A stretch of DNA of 64,000 nucleotides from Acidimicrobiia bacterium (GTDB lineage Bacteria; Actinomycetota; Acidimicrobiia; Spongiisociales; Spongiisociaceae), in NCBI GenBank assembly GCA_011523635.1, contig WTGI01000059.1, positions 19,782 through 83,781 on the forward strand, given 5' to 3'. Position numbers and translations under genes: made by a program. Positions within the stretch are counted from its first letter, which is position 1. Each line of letters starts with the position of its first letter. Below are positions 40,890 to 49,642 of the stretch, piece by piece. A model generated the notes under the pieces. The model saw only the letters and a list, made by a program, of their open reading frames with translations. It ran no database searches and was not told the DNA's origin.

Positions 40890-42056
40890 ATGACTCATGT
40901 CCCCGTAACTCACATCACCTCGGATGCCGAGCGCGCCCGCCGCTACGCAGCCCTCCGGGAGGCCATGGCCGGCGCCGGCATGGATGCCTTCGTCATCTGT
41001 AGCAGGGGCGACGAGTTCGTGCGGGGACGGGTCCAGTACGTGAGCGACATCTTCCAGTGGGCCGGTCGCGGCTTCGTGGTTCTCCCGATGAAGGGCGAGG
41101 CCAGCTTCGTGGTGGATCCGTTGTGGGGCACCGGCTATGCCATGCAGGGCATGTGGCTGAACGACTACCGCCAGCCCGACGACGCCGGCACCGAGATCGG
41201 GGCGATCCTGTCCGACCATGGTCTCGCCACCGGCACCATCGGGATCGTCGGTCTGGCCGACATCACCTCGGTGGCCGACTACAACAGCATGAAGAACGCC
41301 CTCCCCAACGCCAACTGGGTGGACGCCACGGATCTCTTCGATGACGTGCGGGCCATCAAGAGCCAGGAGGAGATCGACTCCACCATCGAGACCGGCAACA
41401 TCATGCGCCGGGTCTTCAACGCTCTCGAGGCGGAGATCCGTCCGGGCGTCCAGGAGGTGGACGTGCTCTCGGAGGCCCACCGGCTGGCCCGCCAGTTGGG
41501 CTGCATGGAGGGCATCGCCCTGATGGGACGTGCGCCCTTCAAGTGCTTCGGCCCCGGTACCCGCGGCGTGATCGAGAAGGACGATGTGATGGTCATCGAT
41601 CTGGAGTGGGGCGGGCCGCTTGGCTACTGGGTGGAAGTCCGCCGGGTGTACAGCTTCAACCCGCCCAACGACGAGCAGAAGGCCTTCTGGGAGATGCGGG
41701 TCGAGAGCTTCGAGGCGTGCGTGCAGGCCATGAAGGCGGGCGAGGACTCCGACACCGTCCTTGACGCCCGCGACCGGGTCTACGACAAGTACGGGTACGA
41801 CGCCAGGGACGCCAACTCCTACACCGCCCACGGGATCGGCATCGACTCGTTGGAGCCCCCGTGGGTGCCGGGCAAGCGCCGCATCATGGAAGAGAACATG
41901 ATGATCAACCTCCACCCCGCCATCGGCGGCTTCTCGGATGCAGAGACGGGCGCCCGGTTGGGCGGCATCAGCATCGCCGACAACGTTCTGGTCGGTCCCG
42001 ACGGCGGTACTCGCATGGTCGACCAGGCCGATGAATGGATCGTCCTCGACGCCTAG
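40890..42056 (+). CDS. M24 (pita-bread fold) family protein with altered metal site
   Basis: A 388-residue Xaa-Pro-peptidase/creatinase-like protein. The N-terminal domain (RYAALREAMAGAGMDAFVICSRGDEF) and the C-terminal pita-bread fold are recognisable. Of the five usual metal ligands, Asp237 (IDLEWG) and His314 (THGIGID) are kept, the second Asp is Glu249 (WVEVRRV), the Glu of the usual EPG is His342 (NLHPAI) and the last Glu is Ala363 (SIADNVL). It is therefore unlikely to be a standard two-metal aminopeptidase; a creatinase-like or DMSP-lyase-like role is possible. A TAGAGT box at 40846-40851 and GGAG before the ATG support initiation here. Confidence 0.8.
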   Translation: MTHVPVTHITSDAERARRYAALREAMAGAGMDAFVICSRGDEFVRGRVQYVSDIFQWAGRGFVVLPMKGEASFVVDPLWGTGYAMQGMWLNDYRQPDDAGTEIGAILSDHGLATGTIGIVGLADITSVADYNSMKNALPNANWVDATDLFDDVRAIKSQEEIDSTIETGNIMRRVFNALEAEIRPGVQEVDVLSEAHRLARQLGCMEGIALMGRAPFKCFGPGTRGVIEKDDVMVIDLEWGGPLGYWVEVRRVYSFNPPNDEQKAFWEMRVESFEACVQAMKAGEDSDTVLDARDRVYDKYGYDARDANSYTAHGIGIDSLEPPWVPGKRRIMEENMMINLHPAIGGFSDAETGARLGGISIADNVLVGPDGGTRMVDQADEWIVLDA

Positions 42057-42326
42057 CCCGACGTCCAGGAGATCGAATGTCAGAGCAGGTCGGGCGCACG
42101 GTCCGGCCTGCTTCCTACCTGATGGCCGGCCCCGGACGCCGTCTCTCCGGTGGTTCCGGACGCGCTGCGGCGTATCCCCGGATGGCCGGGAGGAGTCCAA
42201 CCAGTGACCACTAACATCGTCAGGCCGACCCGAGTTCATTGGCAGTGACATCCGAGCCGGGGGGCAGACCGACAGCAACTGATTGAGCCTGCGCGCGAGC
42301 GCGGGGGAAGGGAACAGCAAGTCGAG
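42057..42326. other. 270-bp gap without a recognised feature
   Basis: No gene or known RNA is seen on either strand. The last 45 bases are purine-rich (GGGGGAAGGGAACAG) and act as the leader of the epimerase gene. A promoter is expected here because the preceding gene looks monocistronic. Confidence 0.4.
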
Positions 42327-43259
42327 ATGAGAGTATTGATCACCGGCGCAGCCGGGTTCTTCGGACGGGCACTGGTCCGGGCTTTCGCCCTGGGTGGAGA
42401 GCACGTGGTGGCGGCGGACATCCTCCCGGCGGGCGAGTTCGCTCCCCGGTCGGATACCCCGAGCGACCGGCTCGATTACGTGGTGCTGGATGTGGCCGAT
42501 CCGGCCGCTTGGTCCACCGAGGTTACCGGCGAAGTCGACGCCATCGTCCACGCCGCTGCCCTCACCCCGAGCATCCAGGAGGCCAAGGAGGACCCGTCCA
42601 AGCTGGTGAACGTCAACCTCATCGGCACCCTCAATGCCCTCGAGTTCGCCCGCAGCCAGAACATGGGCAAGTTCCTGTTCATCTCCTCCGCCGGCGTGTA
42701 CAACCAGTTCGACGAGGAGACGCTCACCGAGGCGGACGCGGACGGAGGTTTCTCTCTCTACGGCTCGGCCAAGTTGGCCGCCGAGATCATGCTGTTCCGG
42801 TACGCCGACATGTTCGGTTTCGATGCCGGTGCGATCCGACCCACCTCCATGTACGGCCCGGCGGAGGAGTTCCGCGACACGCGCCCGTTCGTCACCCAGG
42901 CCAAGCAACTCGCCGACGCCGCTCTTGACGGTGTGCCGGTGCGGGTCATCGGGGCCGAAGACCGGTGTGACTGGGTGTTCGTGGACGACGTCGCCGAGGG
43001 CGCCCATCGCTTCTTCGCCGGCGGTATGAACAGCCGGGCCTTCGCCTTCTCCTCGGGTAATCCGATCCCGTTCCAGGACGTGCTGGATGCGGCGGTGGCC
43101 TCGTTCGGCGTGGTCGTGGACGACGCCGCCGAGATGCTGGTCGACGCTACTCCCGACCGGGCCACCACGATCTCATGTGACAAGGCCCGTTCCGAGCTGG
43201 GATGGAACCCGATGGGGATCGAGGAAGGCATGCGCCGCTACGCCGAGTTGGGTGGCTGA
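42327..43259 (+). CDS. NAD-dependent epimerase/dehydratase family protein (extended SDR)
   Basis: A 310-residue extended SDR: GAAGFFGRALVRAF near 7-20 (GxxGxxG), HAAALTPSIQ near 82, catalytic YGSAK near 148-152 and RPTSMYGPAEEFRD. The acidic residue in AADILPAGEF after the second strand suggests NAD. Members epimerise nucleotide sugars or reduce and oxidise smaller hydroxy compounds; the neighbours (aminotransferase, hydroxyacid dehydrogenase) favour a small-molecule oxidoreductase. It begins the rightward gene run that continues to about 50818. Confidence 0.85.
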   Translation: MRVLITGAAGFFGRALVRAFALGGEHVVAADILPAGEFAPRSDTPSDRLDYVVLDVADPAAWSTEVTGEVDAIVHAAALTPSIQEAKEDPSKLVNVNLIGTLNALEFARSQNMGKFLFISSAGVYNQFDEETLTEADADGGFSLYGSAKLAAEIMLFRYADMFGFDAGAIRPTSMYGPAEEFRDTRPFVTQAKQLADAALDGVPVRVIGAEDRCDWVFVDDVAEGAHRFFAGGMNSRAFAFSSGNPIPFQDVLDAAVASFGVVVDDAAEMLVDATPDRATTISCDKARSELGWNPMGIEEGMRRYAELGG

Positions 43260-43315
43260 GGGCCGCCTACCACTGATGTCCCGAACGAACCGATAGCCTC
43301 AGATATGGAGTCCCT

Positions 43316-44512
43316 ATGAGCCAGAGCAAACTGAGACAAAGGCTGGCCGAGCGCACCCTGCGGATCCGGGGCGGCCACGAGTCGCCCTACTTCCAGATCA
43401 TGCGGAGGGTCGAAGGCCGCGATGACATCATCCGCCTGGTGCGGGGGGAGCCGGATATTCCGACCCCCCAGCACATTATCGACGCCGCCAAGCGATGTCT
43501 GGACACCGGGCATGTCGGCTACACCCCTCCGGGCGGGATGATCGAGCTCCGGGAAGCCATCGCCCGCAAGTTCAAGGAGGACAACAACCTCGAGTACGAC
43601 GCGGCTTCCGAGATCCTGGTCACCGCCGGGGCGCAGGAATCGATGGCGGTCAGCCTCCAGACGCTCCTGGATCCCGGCGACGAGGTGCTGCTCGCCACCC
43701 CCCATTACATGGCCTACCCGGCCAACATCATCATGGCGGGCGGGCGCATCGTCTACGTGGACACGGTCGAGGAGGAGGACTTCGAGCTCAAGCCCGAGGC
43801 CATCGAGGCGGCCATCACCGACCGCACCAAGCTGCTGGTACTGGTGACCCCCAACAATCCCACCGCCGGGGTGATCACCGCCGAGACGCTGTCGGCGATC
43901 GCCGATGTGGTGCGGGCCCATCCCGGCCTGGTGGTGATCTCCGACGAGCTCTACGAGAAGGTGGTGTACGACGGCTTCGAGCACATCTCCTTCGCCACCT
44001 TGCCGGACATGTGGGACCGGACCATCACTATCAACGGCTTCTCCAAGGCCTACAGCATGACCGGCTTCCGGGTGGGTTACATGGCGGGCCCGGCCGACTA
44101 CATCCTGGCCGCCACGGAGCCGCGCCACTCCCTCAGCATCTCCACCTCCCTGCCATCCCAGCACGGCGCCCTCGCCGCGCTGGAAGGGCCGCAGGACTTT
44201 ATGGCCGAGATGATGGAGGAGTACCACGTGCGCCGGGCGATGATGCGGGACGCCTTCGACGAGTTGGGCGTCACCTACGGAGAGCCCAAGGGCGGCTTCT
44301 ACTTCTTCGCCAACATCTCCGGTTCGGGATTGGACGCGGTCGACTTCGCCGACAAGGCGGTGGACTACGGGGTCCTGTTCTCACCGGGCAACGTCTTCGC
44401 CGAGGGAGCGCGCAAGTACATCCGGATCTCCTACCTGGCGCCGAGGGATCAGCTGGCCGAAGCTCTCGAGCGCTTCGGGCGGCTCTGGAACGACTGCCGG
44501 AGCGGCCGATGA
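43316..44512 (+). CDS. Class I/II (AspC-like) aminotransferase
   Basis: A 398-residue fold-type I PLP aminotransferase: GHVGYTPPGGMIELREAIARKF, the NPTAGVI motif near 180, SDELYEKVVYDG near 208 and the PLP Lys244 in INGFSKAYSMTGFRVGY. The pattern is that of aspartate/aromatic/arginine:pyruvate-type enzymes. ATG 43316 is preceded by GGAG and, further up, by TAGCCT. The D-2-hydroxyacid dehydrogenase gene begins within its stop codon, so amino acid deamination to a 2-oxo acid followed by reduction is a likely linked reaction. Confidence 0.9.
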   Translation: MSQSKLRQRLAERTLRIRGGHESPYFQIMRRVEGRDDIIRLVRGEPDIPTPQHIIDAAKRCLDTGHVGYTPPGGMIELREAIARKFKEDNNLEYDAASEILVTAGAQESMAVSLQTLLDPGDEVLLATPHYMAYPANIIMAGGRIVYVDTVEEEDFELKPEAIEAAITDRTKLLVLVTPNNPTAGVITAETLSAIADVVRAHPGLVVISDELYEKVVYDGFEHISFATLPDMWDRTITINGFSKAYSMTGFRVGYMAGPADYILAATEPRHSLSISTSLPSQHGALAALEGPQDFMAEMMEEYHVRRAMMRDAFDELGVTYGEPKGGFYFFANISGSGLDAVDFADKAVDYGVLFSPGNVFAEGARKYIRISYLAPRDQLAEALERFGRLWNDCRSGR

Positions 44513-45486
44513 GCGGCGCGAGGGTAGCCGTCGTAGAGGAGTTCACGCCCGCCCAGGTGGAGGCCCTCCAAAGGGCGCTTCCCGACGGCGCCACGGTGCT
44601 CACGGACGCACTCGGATCCGGGACCATCGGCCAGGCCGACTACCTGGTGCTCCGGGAGGAGGGCATCGACGACAGCCGGCTCGCCGCCCTCTCCTCGCTC
44701 CGGGGAGTGGTGACCATCGAGTCGGGGGGCGCCGCCGTCTCCGGAGAGATCTGCGAGTCCATGGGCGCCTGGACCGAGGCCGTCACGTCGCCCGGGCCTA
44801 CCAGCGTGGCGGAGCACGCCGTGATGCTCATCCTGGCGCTCTTCAAACGGCTTCCGACCGCCCACCGGCGTCTCATGGACGGGGTGGTCGTGGACGGGAT
44901 GGAGCCTTTCGTCACCGACCAGCTCAACTACTCCTACAACTGGGTGGGCCTCGATCTGTTCGAGGCCGTGCTGGGCAAGACGGTGGGTCTGGTCGGGGTC
45001 GGCCAGATCGGACGGGTCGCGGCCAAGCTTCTGGTTGCGTTCGGGGTGGACGTCGTCTACTACAAGCGCAACCGGTTCACACCCGAGGAGGAGCAGGAGT
45101 TGGGCGTTCGCTACCTCCCCTTCGACGAGTTGCTGGCGGAGTCGCACTGCGTCTCGCTCCACAACAAGTTCACGCCCGAGACCGAGAAGATGATGGGCGC
45201 CCGCGAGTTCGGCCTGATGCCCGAGGGGTCGTTCTTCGTGAACACCGCTCGAGGCCGGCTGGTCGACGAGGACGCCCTGATCGAGGCCTTGCATAGCGGC
45301 CATCTGGCCGGCGCCGCCCTGGATGTCTTCTGGTGGGAGCCGATCCTGCCCGACAGCCCTCTCCGCGACACGCCCAACCTGCTGATGACTCCCCACACCG
45401 CCGGAACACCCGCCGGCGACAACGTGGCCCTGGAGTTGGGTTCTGCCGGAAGGGTCATCCGCCGCCGGAATGGAGCAACGACATGA
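44509..45486 (+). CDS. D-2-hydroxyacid dehydrogenase family protein
   Basis: A 325-residue NAD-dependent dehydrogenase starting at ATG 44509 (overlap ATGA with the aminotransferase). The Rossmann motif GVGQIGRVAAKLL is near 162-174; catalytic Arg is in NTARGRLVDEDAL, the Glu in the following segment and His in MTPHTAGTPAGD. The frame is open far upstream to 43495, but that part is the aminotransferase read in another frame. It would reduce the 2-oxo acid made by the aminotransferase, or oxidise a 2-hydroxy acid. The next gene starts four bases before its end. Confidence 0.88.
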   Translation: MSGARVAVVEEFTPAQVEALQRALPDGATVLTDALGSGTIGQADYLVLREEGIDDSRLAALSSLRGVVTIESGGAAVSGEICESMGAWTEAVTSPGPTSVAEHAVMLILALFKRLPTAHRRLMDGVVVDGMEPFVTDQLNYSYNWVGLDLFEAVLGKTVGLVGVGQIGRVAAKLLVAFGVDVVYYKRNRFTPEEEQELGVRYLPFDELLAESHCVSLHNKFTPETEKMMGAREFGLMPEGSFFVNTARGRLVDEDALIEALHSGHLAGAALDVFWWEPILPDSPLRDTPNLLMTPHTAGTPAGDNVALELGSAGRVIRRRNGATT

Positions 45487-46865
45487 GCGACCGGACCTTT
45501 GTCGGCATGCAGGTTGGTGGGATCAGCTTCATCGACGAGGGCATCGAGGAGACGCTCGACATCTTCGTGGAGAAGGCCGGCGTCAACGCCATCTTCATCT
45601 CCGCCCTCTCTTGGGCCAGGGGAAACGCCGGGCGTTCCGGCAGCAACGACTTCCCCGATCATGGCGGGCAGGAGCCCGACCACCTGCAGGGCGGCGCCTT
45701 CTTCCCTCCCGATCCCAGGTACTACCACGGGACCTCGATCAAGGACTTCACCGCCCCTGACCCCCTCTACGAGGGGTTCGACATCCTCGGCGACGTCATC
45801 CCCGCCGCACGCGAGCGGGGTATGGAAGTGTTCCCGTACTACTGCGAGACGTCCCACAAGAACCCCAAGCCGCTCTGGCAGCCGGGTTTCGCCCAGGTCA
45901 TCGAGGTGGACGCGTGGGGACGGCGGGCCAGCCGCCCCTGCCTCTACAACCCCGACTACCGCAACTGGTGGTTCGGGGTCATCGACAACTGGCTCAACGA
46001 GTACGACCTGAACGGCATCATGTGGGGCATCGAGCGGGAGGACCCGCTTTCCTCGATGATCGTCAGCAACGAGGTCCCCACCTGCTTCTGCGTCCACTGC
46101 CGGGCCGAAGGCCACCGGCGGAACATCGATGTCGGACGGGCGGCCGAGGGCTACCGGAGGATCTCTGATTACCTGGCCTCGGTTCGGGCCGGGTACCAGC
46201 CTCCCGACGGGAAGCTGATCACCTTCCTCCGCCACCTCTTCGAGTACCCCGAGGTCTCCCAGTGGCAGAAGCTGTGGTGGGACGGCCACAAGGACCTCTA
46301 CCGGGAGATCTCAGGGACGGTGCGCTACTTCGGGGACGGCTACCAGGTGGGATTGGGGATCTGGCAGATGATCAATACCTTCAACCCCCTGCTCCGGGCC
46401 GCCCACGACCCCGCCGAGTACAAGCTGTACGCCGACTGGCTCAAGCCGGTGTTCTACAACGCCCCGGGAGGGGCGCGGTTCGCCAAGTTCGTGACCAACC
46501 TGTGCCAGACCGTCCTCGGCGACGCCTCGCCGTCGGAGTGGACTCCCATCCTCTACAAGATCCTCGGCCTGGACGAGGCGGCCTTCGAGGATCTCCCTCC
46601 CGCCGGTTTCAGCCCCGGCTACGTGGCCGACTTCACCCGCCGATACGTGGATGCGGTCGGTCCCGAAGTGGCCGTCTACCCCGGCATAGGCCTCGGTGTG
46701 GAGACGGTGGCCCGGGACATCTCCCCCGCAGACTGCGAGGCGATGGTGGAAGCCTCGTTCGACGGGGGAGCGGGCGGTGTGATGATCTCCCGCAACTACT
46801 CGGAATTGACCCTCACCAACCTGGCCGCGGTGGGCAACGCCCTGCGCCGGCTCGGAAAGATCTGA
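45483..46865 (+). CDS. Glycoside-hydrolase-like alpha/beta-barrel protein, function unknown
   Basis: A 460-residue protein starting at ATG 45483 inside the preceding stop. The repeated pattern of hydrophobic strands and polar turns (VNAIFISALSW, GMEVFPYYCETSH, DLNGIMWGIEREDPLSSM, GGVMISRNYSELTLTNL) suggests a TIM barrel like those of retaining glycosidases, with GIERED and YSEL as possible acidic active-site positions. A CFCVHC motif (Cys201, 203, 206) resembles the metal or structural Cys cluster seen in some uncharacterised barrel proteins. No signal peptide, so it is cytoplasmic. The operon context (aminotransferase, hydroxyacid dehydrogenase, amidohydrolases) gives no obvious sugar, so the substrate is open. 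Confidence 0.6.
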   Translation: MSDRTFVGMQVGGISFIDEGIEETLDIFVEKAGVNAIFISALSWARGNAGRSGSNDFPDHGGQEPDHLQGGAFFPPDPRYYHGTSIKDFTAPDPLYEGFDILGDVIPAARERGMEVFPYYCETSHKNPKPLWQPGFAQVIEVDAWGRRASRPCLYNPDYRNWWFGVIDNWLNEYDLNGIMWGIEREDPLSSMIVSNEVPTCFCVHCRAEGHRRNIDVGRAAEGYRRISDYLASVRAGYQPPDGKLITFLRHLFEYPEVSQWQKLWWDGHKDLYREISGTVRYFGDGYQVGLGIWQMINTFNPLLRAAHDPAEYKLYADWLKPVFYNAPGGARFAKFVTNLCQTVLGDASPSEWTPILYKILGLDEAAFEDLPPAGFSPGYVADFTRRYVDAVGPEVAVYPGIGLGVETVARDISPADCEAMVEASFDGGAGGVMISRNYSELTLTNLAAVGNALRRLGKI

Positions 46866-46890
46866 TCGGACCCAGGAAAGGAAACCAACC

Positions 46891-48135
46891 GTGCGCACAA
46901 TTCTCAAAGGCGGAGTGGTCGTCAACCTCGACGGAGGGCCCTCCACGCAACAGGACCTGGTCATCGAAGGCGAGCAGATCACGTCGGTCGGCGCCGCCGC
47001 GGCTGCGAACGGCGACAACGTGGTGGACGTCTCGGGCATGCACCTGCTGCCCGGACTGGTGAACTGCCATGTTCACCTGGGGTGGGACGGCACCCATGAC
47101 CTGGAGATGCAGGCCAACGAGTCGTCGGCCGTCAACGCTATGAAGGCGGTGATGAACATCCATCGCCATCTGTCGGCCGGAGTGACCACCATTCGTGACC
47201 TGGGCATGAACAATGCCAACATCGACGCCAAGACGGCTATCGACAACGGATGGGCGCCCTGGATCCGCCTGTTCCCCAACGGCCGGGCGATCTGTACCAC
47301 GGGCGGCCACACCTGGTGGTGTTGCCGGGAGGCCGACGGAATCTACGGCGTCCGCAAGGCCATCCGTGAGCAGTTCAAGGCCGGCGCCACCTGGATCAAG
47401 ATCATGGGTTCCCACGAAGAGGTGCAGTTCACCATGGACGAACTGAGGGCCATGGTGGAGGAAGCACACCAGAACGGCATGATGGTCACCGCCCATGCCA
47501 CCTTCGACGAGGCCATCTCCCGGGTGGTGGACGCCGGGGTGGACTGCGTGGAGCACGGCGGGTCCATGACCCCGGAGACCATCGACAAGATGGTCGAGAA
47601 GGGCGTTCCCATCGTCACCACCTTCTCGCCGCTCGTGCAGCAGGTGAAGTTCGGTCGGGACTTCGGCATGACCGAGTCTGACGTGGAGCGCCGCAAGGAC
47701 CAGATGGCCGACAAGAGCCGCTTCGCGGGCAACGTGGCCGCCGCCAGGGCGGGCATCCCGATCGTGTTCGGCACCGACGCCGGAAGCCCGGTGGTGCCGC
47801 ACTACGCCATCGCCGAGGAGCTCAAGTTCATGGTCGAGATCGGGGTCTGCCCCGACAATCTGGACGCGCTGAACTCGATCACCCGCCGGGGCATCAAGCT
47901 GCTCGGTCTTGAGGACGAGTTGGGAAGTCTCGAAGCGGGCAAGACCGCCGATGTGGTGGCCGTGGGAGGGGATCCGCTGGACTCGCTGGACCACATGAAG
48001 GACGTCAGACGGGTCTTCGTGCGTGGCCAGATGGCCTTCTCTTCCGAGGGCGGCTACACCCAGGTCGGGCGGGACATCGAGGGCATGGGCACTCGCTGGG
48101 GTCCCGGACCCGAGATCGGATATCGCAGGGCCTAG
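46891..48135 (+). CDS. Amidohydrolase family protein (imidazolonepropionase/prolidase-like)
   Basis: A 414-residue metal-dependent amidohydrolase. It has the N-terminal beta-sandwich, metal motif NCHVHLGWDG near 55, the potential carboxylated or bridging Lys in WIKIMGSHEE near 170, TAHATFDEAI near 200, CVEHGGSM near 222 and the catalytic Asp in FGTDAGSPV near 293. The GTG start has AGGAAAGG upstream. The family includes imidazolonepropionase, Xaa-Pro/Arg carboxypeptidases and organophosphate hydrolases; the motifs place it with the Lys-containing prolidase-like group. A similar enzyme is at 54254-55453. Confidence 0.87.
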   Translation: MRTILKGGVVVNLDGGPSTQQDLVIEGEQITSVGAAAAANGDNVVDVSGMHLLPGLVNCHVHLGWDGTHDLEMQANESSAVNAMKAVMNIHRHLSAGVTTIRDLGMNNANIDAKTAIDNGWAPWIRLFPNGRAICTTGGHTWWCCREADGIYGVRKAIREQFKAGATWIKIMGSHEEVQFTMDELRAMVEEAHQNGMMVTAHATFDEAISRVVDAGVDCVEHGGSMTPETIDKMVEKGVPIVTTFSPLVQQVKFGRDFGMTESDVERRKDQMADKSRFAGNVAAARAGIPIVFGTDAGSPVVPHYAIAEELKFMVEIGVCPDNLDALNSITRRGIKLLGLEDELGSLEAGKTADVVAVGGDPLDSLDHMKDVRRVFVRGQMAFSSEGGYTQVGRDIEGMGTRWGPGPEIGYRRA

Positions 48136-48179
48136 TGACAGACCGCCGACGGGACACCGGTACGGCCGGGAGCTGACCG

Positions 48180-49565
48180 ATGCTCGATCTGAGGATCGTC
48201 GGGGGTGTCGTGGTGAGCGACGGCCGTTCCCGTCCGGCCGATGTCGGGGTAGAAGGGGATCGCATCGTCGAGGTCGCCCCTCAGGGTGGCCTCGGCCCGG
48301 CTCGCGCGGAGATGGACGCCTCGGGGCTGCTGGTCATTCCCGGCGCGGTGGACGCCCACTTCCACTGCCGGGCGCCCAGCCATCCCGAGCGAGCCACTTT
48401 CGCCTCCGAATCGCGGGCGGCGGCGGCCTCGGGGGTTACAACCCTGTTCGAGATGCCGATCTCCAACCCGCCGTGCAGCACTCCGGAGGCCTTCGAGCTC
48501 CGCCGGGAGCTAGGGGAGGCCGAGAGCCTGATCGACTTCGCCCTCTACTCGGGGGCCGGATTCAGCGATCCGGCCCGGGCGGAGGCGATGGCCGACCGCG
48601 GAGCCATAGCGTTCAAGCTGTTCACCCACCATCCGCCTCCTGAGCGAGTCGACGAGTTCGAGGGCCTCTGCGCAGGAGCTCCCGAGCGTATCTTGGAGTG
48701 TCTCCGCGCGGTGGCGGGTACCGGATTGAGGTGTGCCGTCCACTCCGAGAGCCAGCAGATGATCGAGCTCTTCCGGGAGGAGTTGGACCGGTTCGGACAC
48801 CCGGCCCGCCCGCCGCTCGTCGAGGCGGTGGCGGTGGGCCTGGTGGCGACCATCGCCCGGGATCTGGGTGCGCCCGCACACATCGTCCACATCACCTCCC
48901 GCCTGGCCATGGAAGAGGTCCAGGCGGCCCAGGCTCTTGGGGCCGATCTCTCCGCCGAGTCGTGCCCCCACTACCTGCTGCTCGATGAGTCGGCCATCCC
49001 GCAGTTCGGTAACTTCGTGAAGGTGGCGCCCCCGCTGCGCCCGGCAGAGGATCCCGCCTACCTTTGGGAGGCGCTGGCGGACGGTTCGCTGTCGGTGGTG
49101 GCGTCCGACCATGCCCCGTTCACGCCGGAGGAGAAGGCGGCCGCCGCCTATGCAAACTCCGGGCAGGGGATTCCCTCCCTGGAGATGCTGGTGCCGGCGA
49201 TGCTGGATGCCGGCCTGAGCGGGCGCCTCCCGCTTGCCCGAGCGGTGGAGGTGATGACCGCCAACCCGGCCAAGCTGTACGGTATCTACCCGCGCAAGGG
49301 CACCATCTCGGTGGGTTCGGAGGCCGACCTGGTACTGGTGGATCCCGAGGCCACCCGTACGGTTCGTTCGTCCGAGTTCCTGGCCCGCTCGGGCGGGAGC
49401 GGCCTGGCCTACGACGGGATGGAGCTCAGGGGCAGGGTGCTCACCACCATCTCACGGGGGCGCACCGTGTTCGAGGCGGGCCAGGTGATGGGCGAGAGCG
49501 GCGGGCGGATGGTTACCCCGGATGGTCCTCCCCAGCACGTCCGCCACACCCAGGACGCCGGCTAG
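48180..49565 (+). CDS. Dihydroorotase/allantoinase/hydantoinase-type cyclic amidohydrolase
   Basis: A 461-residue cyclic amidohydrolase with the complete metal centre: His60 and His62 in DAHFHCRAP, the carboxylated Lys146 in AFKLFTHH, HSES near 190, HIVHITSR near 241 and catalytic Asp310 in ASDHAPFT. The layout is that of allantoinases and dihydroorotases; it is not beside pyrimidine biosynthesis genes, so a catabolic role (allantoin, dihydropyrimidine or hydantoin opening) is more likely. It is 45 bp after another amidohydrolase and is followed by a short hairpin and adenosine deaminase, which supports purine-related use (inference). Confidence 0.88.
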   Translation: MLDLRIVGGVVVSDGRSRPADVGVEGDRIVEVAPQGGLGPARAEMDASGLLVIPGAVDAHFHCRAPSHPERATFASESRAAAASGVTTLFEMPISNPPCSTPEAFELRRELGEAESLIDFALYSGAGFSDPARAEAMADRGAIAFKLFTHHPPPERVDEFEGLCAGAPERILECLRAVAGTGLRCAVHSESQQMIELFREELDRFGHPARPPLVEAVAVGLVATIARDLGAPAHIVHITSRLAMEEVQAAQALGADLSAESCPHYLLLDESAIPQFGNFVKVAPPLRPAEDPAYLWEALADGSLSVVASDHAPFTPEEKAAAAYANSGQGIPSLEMLVPAMLDAGLSGRLPLARAVEVMTANPAKLYGIYPRKGTISVGSEADLVLVDPEATRTVRSSEFLARSGGSGLAYDGMELRGRVLTTISRGRTVFEAGQVMGESGGRMVTPDGPPQHVRHTQDAG

Positions 49566-49575
49566 CCGAGTTTCC

Positions 49576-49595
49576 TGCGAGCGGTCTGGCTCGCA
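49576..49595 (+). terminator. Short hairpin after the cyclic amidohydrolase gene
   Basis: TGCGAGC, loop GGTCTG, GCTCGCA is a perfect 7-bp stem 11 bp after the stop codon. No T-tract. It could end the upstream operon before the separate promoter of the deaminase gene. Confidence 0.4.
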
Positions 49596-49630
49596 ACGGC
49601 GTCCGGATGCCGGGCAGACCTCACGACCGG

Positions 49631-49636
49631 TATTCT
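49631..49636 (+). promoter_or_regulatory. -10 box of a leaderless adenosine deaminase transcript
   Basis: TATTCT ends six bases before ATG 49643, the spacing expected when transcription begins at the A of the start codon. No ribosome site is present between, and no clear -35 is visible. Confidence 0.5.
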
Positions 49637-49642
49637 CGCCGG

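Noticed and set aside
42057..42326. Possible riboswitch in the leader of the epimerase gene
   Set aside because: I could not find any conserved aptamer core or a paired terminator; purine-rich end is explained as leader.
40842..43007. A 721-codon open frame on the minus strand
   Set aside because: It lies opposite the M24-like and epimerase genes, which have full family motifs; the minus-strand reading has no recognisable domain and is a by-product of high third-position GC.
43495..45486. A 663-codon frame that could look like a fusion ending in a hydroxyacid dehydrogenase
   Set aside because: The first two thirds of a kilobase-long extension are the aminotransferase gene read in another frame; ATG 44509 with a stop-start overlap is the sensible start.
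49064..49642. N-terminal extension of adenosine deaminase
   Set aside because: It overlaps the cyclic amidohydrolase in another frame and has no similarity to deaminases; ATG 49643 gives the normal N-terminus.
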